Positions 1-8,460 of a stretch of 64,000 bases of DNA are shown here, in pieces. Positions within the stretch are counted from its first letter, which is position 1; every line of letters begins with the position of its first letter. The position numbers and the translations under genes are program-made. Origin of the DNA: JBFMHP01 sp964557295 (lineage in GTDB: Bacteria; Pseudomonadota; Gammaproteobacteria; RBG-16-57-12); assembly GCA_964557295.1 (NCBI GenBank), contig CAZKZP010000002.1, positions 62,001 through 126,000 on the forward strand, in the 5' to 3' direction. The notes under the pieces are model-generated. The model did not search any database. It had not been told where the DNA came from and worked only from the letters and a program-made list of their open reading frames with translations.

Positions 1-953
1 ACATCTATGTGGCCAACTGGTTCTTCCTGGGCATGATGATCATGATCACCTACCTGCACGTCGGCAACTCGCTGGCGGTGCCGGTTGACTTCACCAAGTC
101 GTACTCCATGTTCTCCGGTGTACAAGATGCGATGATCCAATGGTGGTACGGCCACAATGCGGTAGGTTATTTCTTGACCGCAGGCTTCCTCGGCATCATG
201 TACTACTTCATCCCGAAGCAAGCCGGCCTGCCGATCTTCTCATACCGCCTGTCCGTGCTGCACTTCTGGGCCCTGATGTTCGGTTATGCCTGGCTGGGTG
301 CGCACCACCTGCAATACACCGCGCTGCCGGACTGGACCGGTTCACTGGGTGCCGCCGTTTCCATCGCCATGATCATCCCGTCCTGGGGTGGCGCGCTGAA
401 CGGTCTGCTGACGCTGTCAGGCGCGTGGCACAAGCTGCGTGACGATTACATCCTGCGCTTCCTGATCGTCTCGCTGGCCTTCTATGCGATGTCTACCTTC
501 GAAGGTCCGGTCATGTCGGTCAAGACCGTCAATGCCCTGTCCCACTACACGGACTGGACGGTTGGTCACGTACACTCCGGCGCCCTGGGTTGGGTGGCGA
601 TGGTGTCCATCGGTGCTATTTACCACATGGTCACTCGCATGTGGGGCCGTGAGATGTATTCAACCGCCCTGGTCAATGCCCACTTCTGGCTGGCAACGAT
701 CGGCGCTGTCATCTACATCTGCGCGATGTGGGTCTCCGGCATCATGCAAGGCCTGATGTGGCGGGCGACGGATGAGTACGGCAACCTGACCTACACCTTC
801 GTCGAGTCTGTTGCTGCCATGCATCCGTTCTATGCCATGCGCGCCATCGGCGGCATGATCTTCCTGCTGGGTGCTGTGGTCATGTTGTACAACGTCGTGA
901 TGACGGTTCGCGGTGCTGAGCGTCAAACCACGATGGCGACCGCCAAGGCGTAA
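1..953 (+). CDS. ccoN: cbb3-type cytochrome c oxidase subunit I (CcoN), 5' truncated
   Basis: Catalytic haem-copper subunit of the cbb3 oxidase in the inner membrane; it reduces O2 to water and pumps protons. The window opens inside the gene and the frame begins at base 3, so about the last 317 codons are present. Visible haem-copper oxidase signatures are the WYGHNAVGYF segment, the AHHLQYTALPDW segment carrying the CuB histidine pair, and the HVHSGALGW segment with the haem ligand histidines near the C-terminal part. Many hydrophobic helices are evident. It is followed 12 bases later by ccoO, as in the classic ccoNOQP operon. The promoter and any FNR/Anr site lie outside the window. Confidence 0.97.
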   Translation, partial: IYVANWFFLGMMIMITYLHVGNSLAVPVDFTKSYSMFSGVQDAMIQWWYGHNAVGYFLTAGFLGIMYYFIPKQAGLPIFSYRLSVLHFWALMFGYAWLGAHHLQYTALPDWTGSLGAAVSIAMIIPSWGGALNGLLTLSGAWHKLRDDYILRFLIVSLAFYAMSTFEGPVMSVKTVNALSHYTDWTVGHVHSGALGWVAMVSIGAIYHMVTRMWGREMYSTALVNAHFWLATIGAVIYICAMWVSGIMQGLMWRATDEYGNLTYTFVESVAAMHPFYAMRAIGGMIFLLGAVVMLYNVVMTVRGAERQTTMATAKA

Positions 954-965
954 GGAGAAAGAATA

Positions 966-1628
966 ATGGCACACAACAATGAGAATATGAGCTTTCAAGA
1001 AAAGACCGAAACCAATGTGTGGTTCTTGACCATCATCTTGGCGCTCGGTCTGACCGTGGCGGGTATCGTGGAAATCGTTCCGCTGTTCTATCTGCCGCAA
1101 ACCATGGAAGATCTGACCGATAAAGAGGACAACATCCGTCCTTACACCGCGTTGGAGCTCGAAGGGCGTGACGTCTACATCCGTGAAGGCTGCTACACCT
1201 GCCACTCGCAGATGATCCGTCCGTTCCGTGACGAGAAGGAGCGTTATGGCCACTACTCGCTGGCGGTGGAATCCAAGTATGACCACCCGTTCCAGTGGGG
1301 TTCCAAGCGCACCGGTCCTGATCTGGCGCGCGTGGGCGGCAAGTACTCTGACGAATGGCATATCCAGCACTTGATGTGTCCCAAGTGCGTGGTGCCCGAG
1401 TCAGTGATGCCCAACTATCCCTGGCTGGCGACTGCCAAAGTCAATCATGAGAAGACTGCAACCAAGATGAAGGCGTTGCGTTCAGTAGGTGTTCCTTACA
1501 CTGAAGGCGACATCGCCGGTGCCGCTGATGCCGTGGTCGGCAAGACCGAACTGCAGGCAGTGGTCGCTTATCTGCAAGTGCTCGGGACAATGGTGAACTT
1601 CGAAGAAGGCAAGGATTACCGTCAATGA
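966..1628 (+). CDS. ccoO: cbb3-type cytochrome c oxidase subunit II (CcoO)
   Basis: Membrane-anchored monohaem cytochrome c subunit that passes electrons to CcoN. The 220-residue protein has one N-terminal membrane helix (about residues 18-42) and a haem c motif CYTCH at residues 76-80. Downstream MPNYPWL supplies a plausible axial methionine. The length matches the family. The ATG at 966 follows an AAGGAG ribosome site. The stop overlaps the ccoQ start in an ATGA arrangement, implying translational coupling. Confidence 0.97.
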   Translation: MAHNNENMSFQEKTETNVWFLTIILALGLTVAGIVEIVPLFYLPQTMEDLTDKEDNIRPYTALELEGRDVYIREGCYTCHSQMIRPFRDEKERYGHYSLAVESKYDHPFQWGSKRTGPDLARVGGKYSDEWHIQHLMCPKCVVPESVMPNYPWLATAKVNHEKTATKMKALRSVGVPYTEGDIAGAADAVVGKTELQAVVAYLQVLGTMVNFEEGKDYRQ

Positions 1629-1828
1629 TCGATGCGGTGAGGGAGTATTTTCATACTGATTGGGCGGCCATGACCGGCACCGACTGGTTCGGGCTGGTCG
1701 CGGTCGTCACCCTCACCCTTATGATGGTCCTCCTGTATTTCTGGGTGTTCGCACCCAGAAATAAGGAAAAGCTGGAATCACACCGAGATTTTGTCCTAAA
1801 AGATGATTTGAATGATGGGGAGAAATAA
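1625..1828 (+). CDS. ccoQ: cbb3 oxidase subunit CcoQ
   Basis: A 67-residue protein with a single membrane helix (about residues 21-43), followed by the FAPRNKEK-type cytosolic segment usual for CcoQ/FixQ. CcoQ stabilises the cbb3 complex, and position between ccoO and ccoP is diagnostic. It starts on the ATGA overlap with ccoO and stops two bases before ccoP. It is slightly longer at the N-terminus than many CcoQ proteins. Confidence 0.9.
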   Translation: MIDAVREYFHTDWAAMTGTDWFGLVAVVTLTLMMVLLYFWVFAPRNKEKLESHRDFVLKDDLNDGEK

Positions 1829-1830
1829 CC

Positions 1831-2685
1831 ATGGCAGACATTAATCCAAACCAGGCTCAGGATACCGGACACGAGTGGGACGGTATTCGTGAGCTCAAAA
1901 ACGCGCCACCGCGCTGGTGGAGCATCGCATTTGTACTCAGCTTTGTATGGGTGGCCGCCTATGCCCTGATTTATCCGACGATTCCGCTGATCAACGACTA
2001 CACGCGTGGTCTGACCGGTTGGACGGCGTTGGGTGAATACAAGGAGGCCGTCGCCAAGAATGACGCGATCCGCGCGCCATACATCGAAAAGCTGAATGCG
2101 ATGAGCGCACAGGAAATCCTCAAGGATCCGGCGATGCTCAACTTCGCGAAGTCGTATACCAAGGCCCTGTTCGGCGACAAGTGCGCTTCTTGTCACGGCG
2201 CCAATGGCCAGGGTACTCCGGGCCTGTTCCCGACCCTGAATGACGACGACTGGCTGTACGGCGGTACCGTGGAAGACATTACCACCACCATCACCGATGG
2301 CCGTCAGAGCATCATGCCGGCGCATGCAGGGACGGTCAGCGAAGCCGACATGAATGCGCTGGCAGACTTTGTCATCGCGCTGCCAACGGGTCAGGCGACT
2401 CAGGCAGGATGGGACGCCTTCAATAATGCGGGCTGTTCCGGCTGCCACGGCGAAGATGCCAAGGGTAACAAGTTCGTCGGCGCGGCCAATCTGGCCGACA
2501 ACATCTGGCGCTTTGGCGGCAGCCGTGATGCGGTATTGCGTACCATCAAATATGGTGTGAACCAGGATGGCGTGGAAAATACCCGCAATGCCGTGATGCC
2601 GACCTTCGGCGGAAAGCTGTCACCGAACGACATCAAACTGCTTGCAGTAACGGTTTGGGATTTGGGTGGGGGTCAGACCGAGTAA
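1831..2685 (+). CDS. ccoP: cbb3-type cytochrome c oxidase subunit III (CcoP)
   Basis: Dihaem cytochrome c subunit that accepts electrons from soluble cytochromes such as c4 and delivers them to CcoO/CcoN. The 284-residue protein has an N-terminal membrane helix (about 31-50) and two haem c motifs, CASCH (118-122) and CSGCH (202-206). Each is followed by a cytochrome-fold segment with a candidate axial methionine (IMPAHAG; VMPTFGG). It is the last structural subunit gene. A hairpin and a gene for a small membrane peptide follow. Confidence 0.97.
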   Translation: MADINPNQAQDTGHEWDGIRELKNAPPRWWSIAFVLSFVWVAAYALIYPTIPLINDYTRGLTGWTALGEYKEAVAKNDAIRAPYIEKLNAMSAQEILKDPAMLNFAKSYTKALFGDKCASCHGANGQGTPGLFPTLNDDDWLYGGTVEDITTTITDGRQSIMPAHAGTVSEADMNALADFVIALPTGQATQAGWDAFNNAGCSGCHGEDAKGNKFVGAANLADNIWRFGGSRDAVLRTIKYGVNQDGVENTRNAVMPTFGGKLSPNDIKLLAVTVWDLGGGQTE

Positions 2686-2704
2686 TCAATCCTTGTGTTC
2701 AGCT

Positions 2705-2727
2705 GAGAGGGGCTGTGCGCCCCTCTC
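2705..2727 (+). terminator. Stem-loop after ccoP without T-run
   Basis: An 8-bp perfect stem GAGAGGGG/CCCCTCTC with a 7-base loop lies 20 bases after the ccoP stop and just upstream of the ribosome site of the small gene at 2752. The lack of a T-run argues against a full terminator. More likely it protects the 3' end of the ccoNOQP message or sets the relative level of the small gene. Inference from structure only. Confidence 0.5.
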
Positions 2728-2751
2728 GTAACCAAAGATGAGGAGAGTACG

Positions 2752-2865
2752 ATGGATGCAGTTGAATTTAGTGCCTGGGCCTCGGTCATTGGCGCCATTG
2801 TCATATTGATCTATTTGTTTTATAAAGGCTATAAGTTGATCAACGAAGAGCCAAAGAAGAAATAA
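2752..2865 (+). CDS. 37-residue single-helix membrane peptide, CcoM-like
   Basis: An ATG preceded by AGGAGAG encodes 37 residues starting MDAVEFSAWA, then a hydrophobic helix (about residues 9-24) and a lysine-rich C-terminus (EEPKKK). It lies 66 bases after ccoP and is closed by a strong terminator, so it belongs to the cco transcript. A small single-helix subunit, CcoM, of similar length is known in the Pseudomonas stutzeri cbb3 oxidase. Size, topology and position suggest an analogous subunit here. Sequence relatedness to CcoM is not established, so the assignment is an inference. Coding potential is supported by the ribosome site and the membrane-helix composition. Confidence 0.7.
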   Translation: MDAVEFSAWASVIGAIVILIYLFYKGYKLINEEPKKK

Positions 2866-2889
2866 CTACAAATCCAAGCAGTAATAAAC

Positions 2890-2918
2890 AAGGGGGCTAT
2901 ATGGCCCCCTTATTTTTA
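2890..2918 (+). terminator. Rho-independent terminator of the ccoNOQP transcript
   Basis: Stem AAGGGGGC/GCCCCCTT with a 6-base loop is followed by a T-rich run at 2913-2917. It separates the structural cco genes from ccoG. Confidence 0.85.
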
Positions 2919-2984
2919 TACATTGCAGGGGACATTTGGCGCTAGAATGATGCTGGCGTAATACGAGGCAGATTAGGAGGACGT

Positions 2985-4415
2985 GTGAATCAGGCGGAAA
3001 ACACGCTGGCCAGTCACGACAGCTTGAAAGGGTTGTATGACGAGGCAGTTCATTGGCACGTGAATCTTGGTGGCGAGACGATCCACGCCAAGCGCATGGC
3101 AGGCAGGTTTCGCAACATCAAATATCTGGGCTGGATCTTCTGGGTCGGCTATCTGCTAGGCCCGTATTTGCGCTGGGACGGTCACCAGGCAATCCTCTTC
3201 GATATCCCACATCGGCAATTCCATTTATTCGGCGCGACGGTGTATCCGCAGGATATCTGGATGCTCTCCTTCGTGCTGATCCTGCTGGCGATGACCTTGT
3301 TCGGGGTCACGGCGGTTGCCGGCCGTGTCTTTTGCGGGTATTTCTGCTTCCAAACGGTCTGGACCGACTGGTTCACCTGGATTGAAGAGAAGATCGAAGG
3401 TAATCCCTTGCAGCGGCGTAAGTTGGATCAAGCGCCGTGGCTGGGGGCGAAGATCGCCAAGCGCTCGAGTAAATATCTGATCTGGGCGTTGATTTCGTTT
3501 TACACCGGGTTTGCCTTCGCCGCATATTTCACCGATGTGTTCGGGTTGTGGCGGGATGTGTTCACCCTGCAAGCGCATCCGGCGGCGTGGGTGACCTTCT
3601 TGATGTTTTTCCTCGGCACCTTCATCCTGGCGGGATTCATGCGCGAACAGGTGTGTTTGTGGCTGTGTCCGTACGCGCGCATCCAATCGGTGATGGTGGA
3701 CAAGAATACGATCATCCCGGCCTATGATGTAAAACGCGGCGAGCCGCGCGGCAAGCGCAAGAAAGGTGAGTCAGACGCCGGCAAAGGCGATTGCATCGAT
3801 TGTCTCCAATGTGTGGCGGTGTGTCCGACTGGGGTGGACATCCGCAACAGCGCTTTGCAGGAAGGATGCATCATGTGTGGCGTGTGCATCGACGCCTGCG
3901 ACAGTGTCATGGATAAGATCGGCAAGCCACGCGGCCTGATCCGCTATTCGTCGGAACTGGAGATGGAAGGGGTGAAGGTGCTGCCGTGGTATAAGCGCGC
4001 GCGGGTCATCATCTACAGCTCGATCTTCGTCGGTTCCTTGGCGGCGATCGTCTATGGTCTGGCGAACATACCGCCACTCGAAATGACGGTGCTGCATGAT
4101 CGGCAGCCGCTGTATACCATGATGTCGGATGGCAGCATCCAGAACAGCTATACCTTCAAGATCCTGAATAAGACCCATGCGGATATCCCTATCAGGATTT
4201 CGGTTGAAGGGATACGTGATCTGACGGTGGTCGGCATGTCCGAAGAGATCATCCTGCAGCCCAACAAGATGGTGCCCTACGTGGTGCGCTTGCGGGCGAA
4301 GCCTGAGAATGTGCCGGCGGGTAAAGTACCGGTGGTGTTCGAGGTCAGCGGCGGCAGCAGCAGCGTATCGGTGAAGCAGACCTATGAAAGTTTCTTTGCG
4401 GGGCCAGAGCGCTGA
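2985..4415 (+). CDS. ccoG: Cytochrome oxidase accessory protein CcoG (FixG/RdxA)
   Basis: Membrane iron-sulfur protein of the cbb3 maturation operon; the family is implicated in reducing Cu(II) for oxidase assembly. The 476-residue protein has N-terminal membrane helices and two 4Fe-4S cysteine clusters: CIDCLQCVAVCP starting near residue 270 and CIMCGVCIDAC near 295. The remaining C-terminal part has one more membrane helix (about 344-362) and an Ig-like periplasmic region, as in FixG. The GTG start at 2985 is chosen because TAGGAGGA precedes it at good spacing. ccoH and ccoI follow. Confidence 0.95.
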   Translation: MNQAENTLASHDSLKGLYDEAVHWHVNLGGETIHAKRMAGRFRNIKYLGWIFWVGYLLGPYLRWDGHQAILFDIPHRQFHLFGATVYPQDIWMLSFVLILLAMTLFGVTAVAGRVFCGYFCFQTVWTDWFTWIEEKIEGNPLQRRKLDQAPWLGAKIAKRSSKYLIWALISFYTGFAFAAYFTDVFGLWRDVFTLQAHPAAWVTFLMFFLGTFILAGFMREQVCLWLCPYARIQSVMVDKNTIIPAYDVKRGEPRGKRKKGESDAGKGDCIDCLQCVAVCPTGVDIRNSALQEGCIMCGVCIDACDSVMDKIGKPRGLIRYSSELEMEGVKVLPWYKRARVIIYSSIFVGSLAAIVYGLANIPPLEMTVLHDRQPLYTMMSDGSIQNSYTFKILNKTHADIPIRISVEGIRDLTVVGMSEEIILQPNKMVPYVVRLRAKPENVPAGKVPVVFEVSGGSSSVSVKQTYESFFAGPER

Positions 4416-4478
4416 GGCGCTCGGGACATGCATTGAGTGGACGTTGGTGTTACGGGGAAATAATCGAGAGGCGTGGAT

Positions 4479-4994
4479 ATGAGCAAGACTCAGCGTAGTG
4501 AAGAATTCGTTCCGGCGTGGAAAAGCCCGTGGGTGTGGGGGATCGCGGCGATCATGGCGGCGACACTGACGGCGAACTTCGTGATGATCAGCATCGGGCT
4601 CAACACCCATCCGGGGCTGGTGGTGGACGACTTCTACGCGCGCGGCAAGAATTATTTCAACACCGAGGCCCAGCGCCACGAGGACATCAATCGGCTGGGC
4701 TGGCAGATGCAATTGGTCACCCCTGCGGCGTTCAAGCTCGATGAGCAGAAGCCATACCACTTCATCGTGCGCGACAAGGATGGCTATCCCGTCAAGGGCG
4801 CCGCTGTGGAGTTTTCCGCCTTCCGGCCCAATGACTCGAAGAGCGATTTCTCTCTCGGCATGATGGAAGTGCGCGATGGCGAGTATGTCACCGAGGTCGC
4901 CTTCACCTTGCCCGGCAATTGGGATCTGATCGTCACCGCCAAACACGGCGAGGACAAGATGGATATCGCGCAACGGATCTTCATCGAGAAATAG
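4479..4994 (+). CDS. ccoH: cbb3 oxidase assembly protein CcoH (FixH)
   Basis: The 171-residue protein has a hydrophobic helix around residues 17-38 and a periplasmic domain typical of FixH, which is needed for stable cbb3 assembly. Its place between ccoG and ccoI is the standard ccoGHIS order. ATG 4479 is preferred over an in-frame GTG two codons upstream, because the GAGAG ribosome site is better spaced for the ATG. Family assignment rests on topology, length and synteny; few fixed motifs exist. Confidence 0.88.
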   Translation: MSKTQRSEEFVPAWKSPWVWGIAAIMAATLTANFVMISIGLNTHPGLVVDDFYARGKNYFNTEAQRHEDINRLGWQMQLVTPAAFKLDEQKPYHFIVRDKDGYPVKGAAVEFSAFRPNDSKSDFSLGMMEVRDGEYVTEVAFTLPGNWDLIVTAKHGEDKMDIAQRIFIEK

Positions 4995-5017
4995 CCTGAC
5001 CACACGATTGTTAGCCG

Positions 5018-7480
5018 ATGATGCACGCTGAGGGCGCCTGTTTTCATTGCGGCCTGGCGATCTCACCGGGCCAGCGCCAAGAGTTGATGATCCAGGGCGT
5101 GTCGCGGGCGTTTTGTTGTGCCGGCTGCGCCACGGTCTGTCAGGCCATCCATGATTCGGGCCTGGAGGGCTTTTATCGCAAGCTGCGCGCGGCGGAGCTC
5201 GCGCCGCCGCCGGAGATCGCCGAGGATCTCGCCCAATATGATCTGCCCGATATCCAGGCGGAGTTCGTGGCGCAGCAGGGCGACCTGCGCGAGGCGATGC
5301 TGCTGGTCGAAGGGGTGCATTGCGCGGCATGCGTGTGGCTGATCGAGCACGCCCTGCGTCCGCTCGAGGGGGTGCGCACCGCTGAAGTCAATCTGGCGCA
5401 CCATCGCCTGCGTCTGCGTTGGGACAGTCGTCGCGTCCAACTCTCTTTCATCCTGAAACGTCTGCACGCCATCGGCTATGCCGCGGTGCCGTATGATCCG
5501 GAACGCGCGGAAGGCGCGGCGGCACGCCAGAGCAAGTCGCTGCTGTATCGCATGGCCTTCGCCGGATTCGGCGCGATGAACATGATGTGGATCTCGATCT
5601 CGATCTACGCGGCCGACATCTCCGCCTCGGGCATGGACATGGAACACCGCGCCTTTCTGCACTGGGTCAGTCTGCTGCTGGCGACGCCGGTGCTGCTGTA
5701 TGCCGGCTGGCCGTTCATCCGCGCCGGCGCGCGCGGCTTGATCCATCGGCAGATGACCATGGATCTGCCCATCTCCATCGGCGTGCTGGCCACCTACAGC
5801 TATTCCGTCTATGGCACCTTGGTGGGTATCACCGATGTCTATTTCGATGTGGTCGTCACGTTTCTCTTCATCATCCTGGTCGGCCGCTATTTGGAATCGC
5901 TCTCGCGGCGCAACGCCTCATCCGCCACTTCGCGCCTGATGGAGCTGCAGCCGCGTTCGGCCATCTTGCAAACCGAAGACGGCGAGCGGCTGGTGAGCGT
6001 GCGCAGTCTCGTCGTCGGCGACCGGGTGGTGATCCGGCCCGGCGACAAGGTGCCGGTGGACGGCCGCGTGATCGAGGGCAGCTCTCAGATCGATGAATCG
6101 ATGCTCACCGGCGAATCGCGCCCGGTGGACAAAGCGATCGGCGCCAAGGTGGTGGCCGGCACAGTCAACAGCCATGGCGCGCTGGTGGTCGAGGTGGAGC
6201 AGCTCGGTCAGGAGACCGCGTTGGCTAAGATCATCCATCTGGTCGAGGTGGCGCAGGGCACGCGCGCGCCGATCCAGTGCCTGACCGACCGCATCGTACC
6301 GTGGTTCGTGACGGCCACGTTGAGCCTGGCGGCGCTGACCTTCCTCTATTGGATCAATGCGTTGGATTTCGATACCGCGCTGATGGCGGCGGTGTCCGTG
6401 CTTATCATCACCTGCCCATGCGCCTTCGGCATGTCGACGCCGATGAGCATCGTGGTCGGCGTGGGTCATGGCGCGCGCAACGGTGTCCTGGTGCGCAACG
6501 GCGCCGCGCTGGAGGCCTTGGCGGGTGTCGACCACATCGTGTTCGACAAGACCGGCACCCTGACCGAAGGGCGGATGAGCGTTCAGCGGTGCGAGATACT
6601 GCCGGGTGAGGACCGCGCGCGCGCGCTGGGACTCTGCGCGGCGCTGGAGGCGCGCTCGGAACATACGATCGCCAAGGCAATCGTCCGCTATGCCGGCGAG
6701 CAGGACATCGAGCACAGACGTCTGTCAGTGCGCGGATTCGAGAGTGTGCCCGGCCGTGGCGTGCAGGCGCAGATCGACGGGGTCACGGTGCGCGCGGCCA
6801 GCGCCCTGTGGTTGCGGGAGCTGGCGCTGGCCGCGCCCGAGAGCTTGCAAGCGTTGCAGCGGGAGGTCGAGCAGGCGATGGGGGTGGCGGTGTATCTGGT
6901 CATCGACCAGCGGGTGGTTGGCCTGATCGCCGTGCAGGATCAGGTTCGGCCGGGCGCCAAGGCGGTGATCACCGCACTCCGGCAGCGCGGGATCGGGATT
7001 ACGATGCTGACGGGTGATAGCCGGACCGCCGCTGAAAGGGTGGCACAGGAACTCGGCGCCGGGATCGAGGTGATCGCCGAGGTGCTGCCGCAGGACAAAG
7101 ACAAGGTGATCGCCGGGCTACAGGCCCAGGGCCGGAAGGTCGCGATGGTCGGGGATGGCGTCAACGATGCCCCGGCCCTGGTGCGCGCCGATGTCGGCAT
7201 CGCCATGGGGTCGGGCACCGATGTCTCACTCGACAGCGCGGATCTGATCCTCATGAGCAATGCCTTGGAGAAGATCCTGTTCGCGGTGGATCTGGCCAGC
7301 CATACCATGCGCACCATCCGGCAGAATATTGCGATCTCGCTTGGGTATAATGTTATTCTAGTCCCCACGGCCATGAGTGCGAGCCTGACGCCGATCTTCG
7401 CCTCCATCGCCATGCCGATCAGCTCCCTGCTGGTGATAGGCAATGCGATCATGATCCGCCGGCGCGCGCAAGCCACTTGA
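5018..7480 (+). CDS. ccoI: Copper-importing P1B-type ATPase CcoI (FixI)
   Basis: Inner-membrane ATPase that supplies copper for CcoN assembly. The 820-residue protein carries an N-terminal cysteine pair region (CFHCG), a heavy-metal-binding CAAC motif (residues 102-105), the ion-path CPC motif (466-468), the phosphorylation site DKTGTLT (Asp510), MLTGDS and the hinge GDGVNDAP. The long cysteine-bearing N-terminus distinguishes CcoI-type pumps from detoxifying CopA. ATG 5018 is immediately followed by a second ATG at 5021, and either may start translation. ccoS begins 13 bases later. Confidence 0.95.
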   Translation: MMHAEGACFHCGLAISPGQRQELMIQGVSRAFCCAGCATVCQAIHDSGLEGFYRKLRAAELAPPPEIAEDLAQYDLPDIQAEFVAQQGDLREAMLLVEGVHCAACVWLIEHALRPLEGVRTAEVNLAHHRLRLRWDSRRVQLSFILKRLHAIGYAAVPYDPERAEGAAARQSKSLLYRMAFAGFGAMNMMWISISIYAADISASGMDMEHRAFLHWVSLLLATPVLLYAGWPFIRAGARGLIHRQMTMDLPISIGVLATYSYSVYGTLVGITDVYFDVVVTFLFIILVGRYLESLSRRNASSATSRLMELQPRSAILQTEDGERLVSVRSLVVGDRVVIRPGDKVPVDGRVIEGSSQIDESMLTGESRPVDKAIGAKVVAGTVNSHGALVVEVEQLGQETALAKIIHLVEVAQGTRAPIQCLTDRIVPWFVTATLSLAALTFLYWINALDFDTALMAAVSVLIITCPCAFGMSTPMSIVVGVGHGARNGVLVRNGAALEALAGVDHIVFDKTGTLTEGRMSVQRCEILPGEDRARALGLCAALEARSEHTIAKAIVRYAGEQDIEHRRLSVRGFESVPGRGVQAQIDGVTVRAASALWLRELALAAPESLQALQREVEQAMGVAVYLVIDQRVVGLIAVQDQVRPGAKAVITALRQRGIGITMLTGDSRTAAERVAQELGAGIEVIAEVLPQDKDKVIAGLQAQGRKVAMVGDGVNDAPALVRADVGIAMGSGTDVSLDSADLILMSNALEKILFAVDLASHTMRTIRQNIAISLGYNVILVPTAMSASLTPIFASIAMPISSLLVIGNAIMIRRRAQAT

Positions 7481-7493
7481 AGAGGAAATCGAC

Positions 7494-7700
7494 GTGGATG
7501 TCATCTATTCACTGCTTCCCGCCATGATCTTGCTGGCCCTGGTCAGCGTGGCGGTGTTCTTCTGGGCGGCCAAGTCCGGGCAATACGAAGACATGGAAGG
7601 CCCTGCCCACCGCATCCTGGATGATGATGACGACCCGATGCTGCCACGCGAAATGCGTGAGCAAGACCAGAATCAGCCCGAGGATCAGGGCAAACGCTAA
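7494..7700 (+). CDS. ccoS: cbb3 oxidase maturation protein CcoS
   Basis: A 68-residue protein with one membrane helix followed by the CcoS signature FWAAKSGQYEDMEGPA and an aspartate run before a hydrophilic tail. CcoS is required for cofactor insertion into the cbb3 oxidase. The GTG start follows GAAGAGGAAA. The only nearby ATG (7498) is out of frame. The acidic and glutamine-rich tail is somewhat longer than in many CcoS proteins. Confidence 0.93.
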   Translation: MDVIYSLLPAMILLALVSVAVFFWAAKSGQYEDMEGPAHRILDDDDDPMLPREMREQDQNQPEDQGKR

Positions 7701-7728
7701 TCTTCAGATCACTATCGTGAGGAATCAT

Positions 7729-8241
7729 ATGTCAGAACAGCCGCAATACACCCACGCCGAACTCCGGGCCGGTCAACTTCCGCACCAGTTGTTTCTGTTC
7801 AATATGGTGGGCAACCACATCCTCTTGAGCATCATCGCCCTCAGCAATTCCACCGTGCCTTGGCTCGCCCTCGGCGTGCCGATCATCTCGTGCCTCATCT
7901 TCGCGTTCACCTTCATTCTGGGAAGCCGTCAGAAGAATCACCCCAGTGAATTCATTCGTTGCCATTGGCGCGTGGCGCTCACCCGCACCAAGATATTCAT
8001 GCTGGCCTATGCGCTGATGATGGTGGCCGTGCTCTTGGCCTGGCTGTTGCACAGCGTCATGCCCATCAAGGAAATGGCCTATGCCATCGTGGCAGGTTTG
8101 GGGATACTGCCGACCATGGTGATGGTGCTGGTCTTGACCGTGATGGAGTCGGAAACCCTCAATCACGCCCTGCACGGCCGCATCCCGGACAGTCTGCGTG
8201 CCAAGTATCTGACCGAGGTGGTGGCGGTGAAGGCGGAATAA
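7729..8241 (+). CDS. Unknown membrane protein downstream of ccoS
   Basis: Encodes 170 residues with four predicted membrane helices (about 25-45, 46-64, 83-105 and 115-138) and a short hydrophilic N-terminus. ATG 7729 follows GTGAGGAA, and the frame upstream of it is just ccoS overlap. I do not recognise a family. It is 28 bases downstream of ccoS on the same strand, so it is probably cotranscribed and may act in respiration or its assembly. That function is inferred from context only. Confidence 0.8.
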   Translation: MSEQPQYTHAELRAGQLPHQLFLFNMVGNHILLSIIALSNSTVPWLALGVPIISCLIFAFTFILGSRQKNHPSEFIRCHWRVALTRTKIFMLAYALMMVAVLLAWLLHSVMPIKEMAYAIVAGLGILPTMVMVLVLTVMESETLNHALHGRIPDSLRAKYLTEVVAVKAE

Positions 8242-8247
8242 TCTCTT

Positions 8248-8361
8248 TTAATCGGGGCGACGTTTGTCGCCCTCGGTTCGTTTGGGATCCTTGCGGCGTA
8301 TCGCCCAGATCACCAGTCCAAAAATCAGCACGATCAGGCCCAGTTCGATTAAGGCGGCCAT
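8248..8361 (-). CDS. 37-residue single-helix membrane peptide
   Basis: On the minus strand AGGAGA precedes an ATG at 8361 that opens a 37-residue reading frame: a hydrophobic helix (about residues 4-21) followed by a very basic, charged tail (RRKDPKR and KRRPD). It ends six bases from the convergent gene at 8241 and lies downstream of ycgN. Excellent ribosome site and clear positive-inside topology support a real gene. Function unknown. Confidence 0.68.
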   Translation of the reverse strand: MAALIELGLIVLIFGLVIWAIRRKDPKRTEGDKRRPD

Positions 8362-8460
8362 CTAATTCTCCTGTGTATCGCGGTTGGTGCGCCGGCGGCG
8401 CGTGGTTGCGTATTGTGCCAGGTTTTGGCGCGCGCCGTGAAGGCGGTAGCCTCGGCTACT

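Noticed and set aside
3771..5330. Minus-strand open frame of 519 codons across ccoG, ccoH and ccoI
   Set aside because: It covers three well-supported plus-strand genes and shows antisense composition only.
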